Source of the DNA: Rhodamnia argentea
Lineage: Eukaryota > Streptophyta > Magnoliopsida > Myrtales > Myrtaceae
Length of the DNA stretch: 64,000 nt
Reading direction: 5' to 3'
NCBI RefSeq assembly: GCF_020921035.1
Contig: NC_063150.1
Location: 31,171,826 to 31,235,825, forward strand
Shown in pieces: positions 22,545 to 32,639 of the stretch. Under the pieces are notes generated by a model. It was not told where the DNA came from, searched no databases, and worked only from the letters and a program-made list of their open reading frames with translations. The position numbers and the translations under genes are program-made. Position 1 is the stretch's first letter. Each line of letters opens with the position of its first letter.

Positions 22545-23562
22545 AATCAGCAAACTTTTTACCCCCTCTTTTTCTTGCATATGAGGGTTTATGTATTTGC
22601 TTAACCTGTTCCTAGTAATATCTTCCTGCACCCGTGCTTCAGAGACTACACTTTTGTCTCAGTGCCGTTCCCCTGCATTATTTGATCATTTGGTCCGAAA
22701 GAGTGTCCATGGATGTTATATATAAGCCTTTGGTTCGCAGATTAAGTGCGTTGTGATTTTCTTTGTAAGGAATTGCTGGTTTTTTATTTAGCTCAAGATC
22801 TTTTACGAGGCTGGATTTTTTGTCGATTTAGAATGAGTTATAGACGTGATTTTTTTCCTTGCAGCCTACAATCGTAAGAATAGGAATTGGCTTTTTATTC
22901 CGTGTCGGACGTTATTCTAGATGATATGAGATTGTCGTCGGTTATTCTTTACCGTAGTAATCAGAAGTAAACCTGTGGCAAAAGAATAAATTTTTAATAA
23001 TAATCACCTGTATCGCTTTCAAAATTAAATATATAAATTATTATTGACAGTGTAAATATTTTTTTAACTAATCATCTCAAATGCTGGTATACCAGATCAT
23101 TCTTAAAAAAATATATATTTTTTTCAATTTATTCATATTTCGCGTAATAAATTGAGCTTTAAGCTAAGATTACGATATTGTTGACTGCATGTAGAGCGAA
23201 TCTTGGATTTGATCGCCGTATAGGTCACCAAAGTTAAGGCACAGACCACCAAGCAAAAAAAACTGGATTGAGCCATGGCCACCCAAAGGAAACGAACATC
23301 ATACATTGCCCAGGAAGTTCAAAAATTTGCTCAGGTATTTTAACTTCTATACATATATCATCATCGAAACAGCAGAGATAATATCACGAAGGCAACTAAA
23401 TACAACACAAGAAACATGCCTCAAGTAGTTTGCAAGTCGGTTGCACAAAACTTATAAAGAAAGCCAGTTAAATCGCAGTGAAAAGACAAAGTTTCCCTTC
23501 CATCACAAGACCTGGATTCAGCCACTGGGTATGCCACTGAATTGTGGCAGATGACTACTGCT
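22545..23562. other. Convergent intergenic region between the DCD gene and cyclin-L
   Basis: It holds the two facing 3' UTRs and AT-rich sequence with no further gene. A polyadenylation-like AATAAA occurs at about 22985. Confidence 0.5.
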
Positions 23563-26206
23563 TCAAGCATATGAATGATGCCTGCGCCTTTCCTTGTCCC
23601 TGGAAGAATATGAGGAACTGCGGTATTCCCGATCTGAAAAGCAAGACAATTGTTCGATGTAACTAAGTATTGAACAAAGAAAGACACACAGAACCGATAA
23701 ACAATTAGGTTAAATGGACAGCTTGCCTCGAGAAGAGTGATGTCTTGATTTATCTGAATGTCCTGCATTTCAAAGTGTAAAATACCCGAGTCAACAACGC
23801 GCAGCAGTTAAAAGTCCAAGGATAGTATGTGTCAACACAGAAAGAATGCTTCAATAGATTGATTCAATATTCAAGTCTAGGACTGAGTTCGACCCCAAAA
23901 AAAAGTCTAGGACTGAGACAATGGATTCACAAACAAACCTGAATCCTTGCCACCGTCTTTCGAGTGACGACGTCTTTCTCTAGCCTTATCTCTGTCGGAG
24001 TCTTCCCGTTCTCTTTCCCTGTCAGAATCCCTTCCTCGGTCACGATCTCTGCACTTTGTTCTCTCCCTCTCCCTGTCCCTATCCCTGTCCCTATCCCTCT
24101 CCCTGTCTCTGTCCTTCTCTCTCTCCTTGTTCCTTTCCCCAATAGCCTCATTTCTGTGCTCAGACTTCGACTTCGGGACAGAATCATCTTTTACCCCACC
24201 CTCAGTTGGCACGTTATTCGATTCATCATCGCTCCTTCTAGATTCCTTCCCATTTGGATCTACTAATTCGTCCTTGGATCCACCGGATTCCAGATTGCCG
24301 GATGATGGGGCAGTCTTGGCAGCATTAGAGTCGCTATTAACCAGGGGGCTACTCGGTGGAACCTCCTGAAAATAATCAAGAAAAATTGCCAGTTCCTTCG
24401 GTGGTGCCCACTTAAGACAATCCCTTTTCAGCTCTATGTGCAGAAACTTTAAATAGGTAGTCCTGAAAATGACAGCATAGCTATTCTATTTGCAAATAGA
24501 GGCAGCAAACCATACTGTCTCCAATCCAACTTTACAAAGGGACATAGCAGGTAATGGAGAGAAAACAATAAAACAATTACCTTCGAAGCTGGTTTAGATT
24601 GTAAATCCGAGGACTTCATGGAGAAAGTAAAGGAGTCTCCATCCTTACATACTGGAATATATTCTGCTTTGGGCAGGCTGTATAAATGAGCCAAAACCCT
24701 ACAAACTTCGTCGATTCCGTCTTTGTCTGCATCAAATGCCTTCCACCATGGTGGATTTTCAGGAAGTGGCACCTTGAACCTACGAGCAGCAGCATATACA
24801 ACGCCACATGCCACAACCTCACTCTTGAAACGAACACACAAGGCAGTACGCAAACTGCTCAACAAGCAAAGAAACATAATGTATAAGATCATATGCACCA
24901 TGACAGAATGCAAATTTATGATTGAATATACTAATATATTCATAAGCAAAGTGTCCATTCAAATTACTTCCACCTGCCAACACAAACAGGCACCCCGCAC
25001 CCAGACAACCCCTTCCTCCCCAAAACACATGCTTCTCTCTCCACACCTACCTCAAAGAAAATAATTTAGTTGCACGGCGACACCAACAGTGAAGTGCATA
25101 AAACATTGACCCACTAATCAAGATTGAGACATCATACAGATAATTACCTATCATTTGCCAGATTCCAGGCTTCCTGTCTCAAATCTGGAGGTGTTCCTAA
25201 TGTAGCGAGGTAGTTTGAAATGAATTTGTGAGGATGCTCAACATGACAGATGAAACCCATCTCTTTCAAAATATGTCTTTCTGTTCTGCTTAACTCTATC
25301 TTCAGTTCTGCATACTTCTGTTTAAAAAATGCAATATCAAATACCTATAAGGATTCCGAAAAAAAAAAAAAAAAATACCTATAAGGATGATAAAAGAGCA
25401 AGTTATCCTACTAAGAATCCAATTCTGACCTTTGAACCCAGGTCCAGATGCTCTATTGGCAAGTTTTCCCTCCTACATTCCATGCGATGGAAAACAATGA
25501 GGACTTGCCTAGCCTTCCTAGGGCTTTCCTCAAGTTTTGATGCTAGCCAAACACTGCTTGCAGCAACTTTCTGCAAGGATTATCACGACCAAATCAACTT
25601 CTGGATAAGCATTTTGCAAGAACATATAGAAGAAAACTTTCATCTCAAATCAAGGCAAAAAAGATTGCTCGAAATTTTGCCACAAGAGATGCGTGACGAA
25701 AGAATAAAGAGTAGACTGAAATAGGAAATTAAGATACCAGGTTACAGTGGAAAAAGAACATATTCAACTTCTGCACCAATGTCACAGTTCAGAATTTCCC
25801 TTTTGGAAATCACAGAAAATGAGATGGAAATAATATAAAAGCTGGTGTAGAGAAGTTAACCTTAACATTGAAACGGGTGAATGACTTCTTGCAATAAAAA
25901 CGATGAAAGAGAACCTGGCCCGTGGCCATCACTGCTTGTGGTCTGTGTGGCAAATTAAGGAAATGATCCGAACAACAGAATGCAGTACAAACGATTTAAG
26001 CATAAATATTGAGGCCTTGAACCATCCATCGGATGGGCATACAGATGAGGATACAGTTTGAGTAGAATGCCACTTTCTTGAATTAAGTCACAACCATAAA
26101 TTCTAAGAGTTGTTTCTGTTGCTTCATCAATTCCATCTTTCCTGGAAGGCGAGTTCTTCAACTGCTCATCCGTCAGGTAGAAGTTGTCGATTGCAGTGTA
26201 AATCAT
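23563..26206 (-). CDS. CYCL1-1: Cyclin-L1 (RS-domain cyclin)
   Basis: Eight coding exons, listed in transcript order: 26206-26055, 25942-25861, 25570-25430, 25317-25148, 24854-24581, 24365-23939, 23762-23727, 23633-23563. They encode 450 aa. The protein starts MIYTAIDNFYLTDEQL and carries two cyclin folds (about 30-250), with the typical MATGQVLFHRFY, WLASKLEE, FHRMECRRE and KEMGFICHVEHPHKF blocks. It ends in an Arg/Ser/Asp/Glu-rich tail containing long RD and RE runs and finishing RRRHHSYA. Cyclin L partners CDKG/CDK11-type kinases and acts in the nucleus on splicing and transcription; the Arabidopsis homologue is CYCL1;1. Intron 7 has a GC donor (CGAG/GCAAGC) with a normal AG acceptor. The closing HSDKSRHHSSR/DRE join matches the known family end, which supports this splice. 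A leader intron (26209-27192) precedes the ATG. Confidence 0.95.
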
Positions 26207-27250
26207 TGCTGATAGAAGAGCTGCATAGATCAAGACATCTAATATCAGGTATATTTCGGCGTCCAAAAAGAAAACAAGTTATCTCAAAATTCGAACACTA
26301 ACAGTGCGAAATGTGAAAGAATAATCTTTATACACTAATTCAACCATGACTCTATGACAAACTAGTTTACACATTGTTACGTTCTCTCGACGCTAAAAGC
26401 TTTCATTGCCTTATTCACGTAGCACAGACAACAGATGCATCACATGAATCAAGCTAAACTGCGCAATTGATGTGACCCGCACAACTGGCCTCAAGTACCA
26501 GTGACTCTGCATAGATGGGTTTTAGAAAGTTAGATGTACTACAATTTCTCAATTGCAGATGTAAGTTTACGTCTCTGTTGGAGACTCTGAGGAGATTCAC
26601 GACCAAGGCACAGTACAAGTCACTCCATATTTTATGCCAGAGGAGCAAAACTAGTCACTTCCAGAGACCCACTTAGTCCAACACGAGGACGGTGAGTCTG
26701 CCCCCCAATGCGTGCACTCGCATATGGAGAGAGCACGCATAAAGTGAGCTGCTCAGGAAGAATGACCACAGTATTTTTCTTGCTTTCTCGATTTTACTTT
26801 CCGGTTGCCGTCTTCTCTCCTACTTAACAAAAACATCAAATCACCACAGTCTATCGAAACCTAATTTCAAATTACCAGAACCGTTTAACCTTACGAGGCA
26901 CGAAACAACTCCACCGGTTGTAGCCCTACGAGGCTCAATCCACACGCAGAGCGTCCCCGCACGTCACCACCCAACACGTCACAACGCGCCAAGATCAAAA
27001 TTTTCTTCACGCAAATCGGAGTTCGACAAGCACAAGCACCACCCGTTGAACCGGGAGTCAACAACAAAAGCCATACACGATCTGCCAACGAATGTCGGAC
27101 AAACAAAGCGCGCAGAGAGAGAGAGAGAGAGAGTAGGCGAATTGAGGGTACCAAGTTCCTGAGACTGCGAAGGAGGAGCGAGTCCAACTCACCTTCGGTG
27201 CTCGAGGAAGTCCGATGAATGAGCCTTCTTCAAGAGGAGAGAAGAGAAGG
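26207..27250 (-). promoter_or_regulatory. 5' leader, leader intron and core promoter of cyclin-L
   Basis: On the minus strand a donor ACCGAAG/GTGAGT at 27193/27192 and an acceptor TATCAG at 26211-26209 define an intron of about 1 kb ending two bases before the ATG. Leader introns are common in plant SR-related genes. The leader exon lies upstream of 27193 in CT-rich sequence. A roughly 80-bp imperfect duplication (GAGAAGGTGCCTTCCCTC at about 27243 and 27321) covers the start region. Confidence 0.6.
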
Positions 27251-27376
27251 TGCCTTCCCTCCTTTGAGTTTCTGTCGCTCCCAAGCGGAGCCCACGGGAG
27301 GAGAGAGCGAGCGCACTAGAAGAGAAGGTGCCTTCCCTCTTTTGAGTTTCTGTCCCTTCCCTTTGATATATATTTA

Positions 27377-27901
27377 GGTTAATATCACAAAAAACTCTAA
27401 ATTATTATATTAATAAATTTATCTTAAATTATTTTTTAATCGTAACAAATCTCAAAATAGTATTTTTATGATAAATCTATCCCAAACTATTTTATTAACC
27501 ATAAAAAATCTTAAACTAGTACATCCGTGACAGATTTATCCTCAAATTAATTTTTTGACCGTAAAAAATCCAAACTGATAAACTTATGATGAATTCAACC
27601 TATGTTAGTTTCCCTTAAATTGAGTTAATACTATGAAATACATCAAACCGATACACCACTAACAAACAAAGGATAAAAGTCCCAAATGAGTATATCTATC
27701 AACTGTCATATGTTATCTAACTCAACAATTTGATGGTAAAATTTAATGAAAAACTAACGGATGGTAAATTTGTCGCAAGTTTACTAATTTTAGGTAAATT
27801 TATCGCAGATGTACCAGTTTATGACTTTTGATGGTTAAAAAAGTAATTTGAAATAAATTTCTTATAGATGTATCAGTTTAGAGTTTTTTATGGTATTAAC
27901 C
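27377..27901. mobile_element. Foldback MULE-type non-autonomous DNA transposon
   Basis: The ends are inverted (GGTTAATA at 27377, TATTAACC ending at 27901), and the inversion extends inward for over 150 bases (AAACTCTAAA / TTTAGAGTTT and further). Each arm is built from diverged units of roughly 65 bases with the pattern AATTTATC..AAA followed by a variable spacer. An 11-base flank ATATATATTTA (27366-27376) recurs as ATATATATTTT (27902-27912), the 9-11 bp target duplication typical of Mutator-like elements. There is no coding capacity. Confidence 0.75.
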
Positions 27902-27912
27902 ATATATATTTT

Positions 27913-28229
27913 GGTCAAAACTGCAAGAAATGTGTGAATTTATTTTCTAATTTTTATTTCTCCATAATCTTTTATTATGATATTTCCACCTATTTTATAA
28001 TGCAAATCCCTTGATTTTTCACATTAGGTTTGTGTTATTTACTTCTTCTTCTTTTTCCATTTATCTACTAAAACTTATTTAATATATTCTATAGATTTGA
28101 ACCTTATTTCTCTCAAAAGAAAAAATCAATACATATGTGTTCCAAATTACAATCTAAATCCGAATGAAGAATTTGCACATATTTCTATAAAATAGATGGA
28201 TAAAACTTGAAATTAGGAGAATGTCGGAG
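27913..28229. other. AT-rich intergenic stretch
   Basis: Very T-rich sequence between two repeats. No gene, RNA or defined repeat was seen. Confidence 0.5.
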
Positions 28230-28690
28230 AGCTTTTATTATAACCTAGGAAGCATGACACTCTCCGGGAGCCTCCGTGTCGAGCTGGACACATCGACATG
28301 TGATCGACAAGTAGTCGGTATTACGAACACACTAGCAACACGAGAGTCTAGCATTGTGACATGCCATTTTGACACGTACGTAATCAATTTTAAACATTTT
28401 CAATATATTATGGTCAAAATATAAATTTAACCAAAATATATATACTTAAGATATATACCCGGGTACTCCAAAATTAATATATCCAGCCAGTAAAAAAAAC
28501 GTAATCTTGTATTCCTAACAAAAGAAGAGGAGGAGGAAACTCACCACCGATATTTTTATTTATACATGATAATTTATCATGTATATATTTTTATATATAT
28601 CTAATAAACAACGTATCTCAATGTATCGAAATTTTCTATTTTTCGAGAAATGATGTGTAGGCGTGATGCGTCGCATGTCGATGCTACTTA
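28230..28690 (+). repeat. Unclassified interspersed repeat, copy B
   Basis: This is the inverted counterpart of 7880-8325 (see that entry). It contains a short palindrome (TACATGATAATTTATCATGTA near 28563) in the place where copy A has a diverged version. No coding sequence is seen. Confidence 0.65.
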
Positions 28691-28734
28691 AATTATGAAT
28701 GAAGAGCTTTTATTAAGAAAAGGGCAATTAAAAT

Positions 28735-28959
28735 TTTCAATTTCGCGTAGGTGGTGAGAATCGAACCCTTTGGCGCCGGCGTAAGCCACGGTCAGGGGTT
28801 CGAATCTCTCCCAACTCATTCTGCGGACTTAAGTGGGGGACCCTTGCTGGTGGGTTGCGGGGCCGGTCTCCCTCCGGGTATAGTCGCATTCACCCCGCCC
28901 GAACGGTGGTTGGTGAGTTAGCGGATCCTGGATTATAAAAAAAAAAAAAATTTCAATTT
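28735..28959 (+). mobile_element. tRNA-derived SINE with target duplication
   Basis: The body 28744-28950 ends in a run of A after GGATTATA. It carries a polymerase III B-box-like GGTTCGAATCTC at about 28798-28809 and an upstream A-box-like segment. It is flanked by TTTCAATTT at 28735-28743 and 28951-28959, a 9-base target duplication. The GC-rich body contrasts with the AT-rich flanks. About 207 bases is a usual size for plant SINEs. The exact family is not recognised. Confidence 0.8.
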
Positions 28960-29317
28960 TGGATGAGAAATGTTGAAGTTTATGTCAGAACATAAGGTTT
29001 GTAGTGCATGAAGTGCAAAAATAGTCTCCTAAATAACATATTCACAACAATTAAAGAACGAATAAAATGAAGAATTGAAGTTCACAAAGTGCAACAAAAA
29101 TTACAATAAAAATATAGGAAGGAAAAGATATCTCCATAAAAATCATCTTATGCATAAGACACCTCGCAACATACCCAAAGCAAAGGCAAGTGGAATTCAT
29201 TATGCTTACACTGGGATATAACAGATTTTCAATGTTCATGACAAAAACATAAGATCTCAGTAAATCTGTGTGCTGCCAACCCAAAAATGAAGAAACAATA
29301 GTGTTTCGCGATCAGAT

Positions 29318-32302
29318 CTAGATGTCTGCATCGCCTATGGTGTCTTCTACGACATTGATGCAAAACCCGACAGACTTCCCCTGGGACATTGCCTTCGCAA
29401 GCTCCACCCGTGCCATGTCGTGGCGGCGCAGCAGCAGGACAGTGTTCAGCACCGACCATCTGACTTGAGAGTCTGCCTTCTTCTGGGTAAATCCCAAGCC
29501 CTTGAGCAATAGATCCAACTGTCCAACGAACGCGAGAATTTCACTCGAGATTGTTGAAAAGTGTGCAGCATTTCGCTCTTTGCTTGCGAATGATCATGGC
29601 GCGACTTAGTAAAAATGGTAGGACCAGAAGGACCGCGCCTCACCTTGTTTATGTCTGCGAGGCCTCCCTCGGCGCATCCAAAGAGAAGATATTCAGTCGC
29701 CACGCCAGCGAGGGCTATGCAGGAGAATCTATTGAGCATCTAATAAGAAGAAACGGCTCAAGTCCCTTAGTGCAGTTATGTCAAATATGCATGGAAATGG
29801 TTACGATCGTAAGCATGTCGGAGAATACGTACCCTTGCCGATACTCTTCCCACATTGACCTGCATGTTGAAGAGAGCCCATTTATGAACAGTGAATTAGC
29901 AGATCACCAGTCTAGAACTATTGTATCAGAGGAGCGAAACACGATTTCGTTTTTCTTTTTCCTGGACCTAACAGGCAACAAGTAATTCCTCAATTGTTGC
30001 CATAAGTTAAACATTTAAATACATCCTCCAATCAATATACTGACAGATTCACATCTTGGTTCTCTCACAGCTCGCTTTGCCCTTAACAGTTTGCTCTGGT
30101 GTTTGCAGTAGCAGGATTAAAGAACAATCATTGTAGACAGGATCACATTAATGAAGGCATGACAAGTCTCTTAGACTTGTCATGACCAATGACCGGTCGG
30201 ATTGTGTTAAAGGGGGTATGACACAACGACTTGCAATGCACATCACCAGACATGAATAACAGATAAGTACCGAGGAGGCAGAGTTATAGAAAATTTACTT
30301 CTTCAAGAAATTCGAAATCTACGAAAGAAGTCCCTGCTTGGACATTGAGAGAGCCTTCCTTCTTTAAAGCATCCAAACTGGAGACTGTATATCCCCTAGG
30401 AAGAATTCCGACCAGGTAAGCAATCAAGAAATGTCCAGCTTCATGCTGCGCAATATTTCAGTCCTTTCGATCAATGACAGGGAAGCTCTCATCACTAGGA
30501 AAATGTTCTCAGACTGAAGAATGTATAATATGCCAAGTTTTAAAAGAGTACAGTGAGAAAAACATGTTAGGGTATTAAGATGCAGCAATGACTTAGTTGT
30601 AGAATATAAATGAAAATAGAAGACTTTCAGGATGCCATGAATAGAGAGACGATAAATATCTCAGTAGGGTTGTGAATGAGCATGAGAGAGAGAGAGATAT
30701 TTGTCTCACTTGAAGAACCCTATTGTGATACTTCTGACTAAAAGTATGGCCAATTGTATCAAGAACCAAGCTGCCAACTCCTCCATTGAAAGATACCTAC
30801 ATGAACAAGCGAATATTTGCATTTTAAACACAGTAAGAATTGCACATTTGCTTCAAAAGACATACAAATGACTCAAAAGACCAAAACAAGTGTAAAAGGA
30901 GCAGCAAATCTATAAAAACTGCAGCACTCCTCTACCGCTTGTGTAGCAGACTTTGTGACAATCCAGCTCACCTCTTCTTTACATCCTCTTAGTCTACTAG
31001 TTACAATTTTTTGCCTCTTTTTGTAGGGGAAAAGCAGTGGGGCATGTTTGTGACCAACCTCAAACTTCAATCTAGATGTCACACACAAATAACTGAAAAA
31101 GGAACAACACCAGAAGTAGCGAACTTTCTGAAGAGTCTAATATTGCCCAACAAATCAATGGTCATTTAACAGGGACCAGAACTATTGGCTATCAAGTTAT
31201 AATCCTTAGGTTAAGCAAATTACCGAGTCAAAAGTCCACAGAAATAAAAGGCCCAAAGAAACATAGAAAATTTGCTGGGGACTAAGACCCAACAAGTTCC
31301 ATGCGGAGAGCCCTCCAGCGACAGCAGCAAGCTGCAGGTTTCTCTCTATAGCACCAAGAGTCGCATCTACCGGAGACAAGAGCAATGCCGCTTCGATTCC
31401 ATTCAACTTCAGTTCATCTAAAGTGTAAAGCCGCTGCGGTAACTGCAATTGGAGCCTAAATAATGAGCACAAGGCACAGCAAATTCGCGACTTTTGAGAC
31501 ATTCCCTTCCAAGAACAACTTCAAATATGGCAACAGCTCGATGGTATTTATAAATTGAATACAAAATTGGCAAGATTCTTATTCAAGATTAGGCATCAGT
31601 CAGTTGCAAAACAGTGCACATCTCCACTCCTCGGCTGTTCCACGAACCATCTTCTTAACCCACCCCAAGACTTTCAACCAGGTGTGTGCTTTGTAACAAA
31701 TCATTGAAGAACGAAGATTGAAAAAATAACTAGAATAACAACCTACGTCATCAAGTCACCATTGCCCACAAAAACACAGGAATTTCCTCCATTCCTTTGC
31801 TGCAATAACCCATCAATGGAAAAAGAACAGGAGAAAGATTACAAGAATCACTGAAAAACTCTGCACAATCCTAGTCTGCATTGCCCACAAGCCACGAAGA
31901 CATGAAAGAAGGTCCAGTTTTGCGTCTGCTCCAACAATGTAAAGGCGTCCATTCATATCTGAGAAGCATACACCCCTCACAAACGAAAACTTTGAGAAAT
32001 GAACCGAGCGCTCTGAATCAAACACAGAATCGTACGCATACGAGCAAGAAGTAATGCAATTGACAAACCTGCCTCGCGGAACCGAAGCAACGGAGACCCC
32101 CGGGCTTGCCGTGCGATTCTTTCACAAGAGCCAGAGCCCCCCTCTCGTTCCCTTTAGCTAGCTCCTCGTCCACTCGCTCAAGAACTTGTCTTCTTGAAAA
32201 TTCGACTTGCGACGACGACGCTCTGACGATGATCGTCTTCAAGATCGGGACTTTCAATCGAGGGTCGTGGGATAAGTTCCCGTAGAAGCCGACAGTCCCC
32301 AT
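29318..32302 (-). CDS. Chloroplast HEXXH metalloprotease-like protein, VIRESCENT3 type
   Basis: Seven exons in transcript order: 32302-32069, 31442-31224, 30796-30710, 30445-30299, 29859-29833, 29739-29644, 29518-29318. They give 336 aa. The start is the ATG at 32302, because the longer upstream frame is closed by a stop and has no earlier ATG. Residues 1-35 look like a plastid transit peptide. One hydrophobic segment (IFYVSLGLLFLWTF, about 136-150) precedes the FtsH-type zinc site HEAGHF (181-186). A later acidic EGGLADINK (about 262-270) could supply the third ligand. No AAA ATPase domain is present. The sequence closely follows Arabidopsis At1g56180 (VIR3), needed for normal chloroplast greening. 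The neighbouring gene on the plus strand is a paralogue. Confidence 0.93.
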
Positions 32303-32639
32303 CCTCGGAGGAATTTGTGTCAGCAGAGGCCAACGTTGCGGGTAGCGGCTTCTGCATGAGTTCAGCACAGCTCTTGGAGGTGGTGTTGCTCGGAGCAATT
32401 ACCGTGTCGTTCATTTCCGACCACACATTAAGGTGGCCTGGCAAGTTAAGCAAGAACCAAAAATTTAAATATATAAAAAAAAAGATATTTGTGATATAAC
32501 AAATTAATTTAATGTAAATATTATAATAAGCAAACTGGATTTATGCCATGACTCGCGAGACTTTACCAAAGTGGGATAATGATGATGATGATGCAGATGT
32601 TGTGGCAGTTTTGCTGGCTGCGGAAGCTGAGCTGAGAAA
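32303..32639. promoter_or_regulatory. Shared bidirectional promoter between metalloprotease paralogues
   Basis: Only 337 bases separate the two start codons, so both leaders and core promoters must lie here or overlap. An AT-rich centre (32455-32540) includes TAAATATATAAAA (32467-32479), a possible TATA element readable from either strand. Shared regulation is inferred. Confidence 0.6.

Noticed and set aside
23964-24266. Plus-strand frame rich in Pro/Val/Ser opposite cyclin-L
   Set aside because: It is the antisense of the RD/RE-repeat tail of cyclin-L.
32304-32398. Longer N-terminus for the minus-strand metalloprotease
   Set aside because: The frame upstream of 32302 is open only to a stop at about 32399 and contains no ATG, so the ATG at 32302 is the first usable start.
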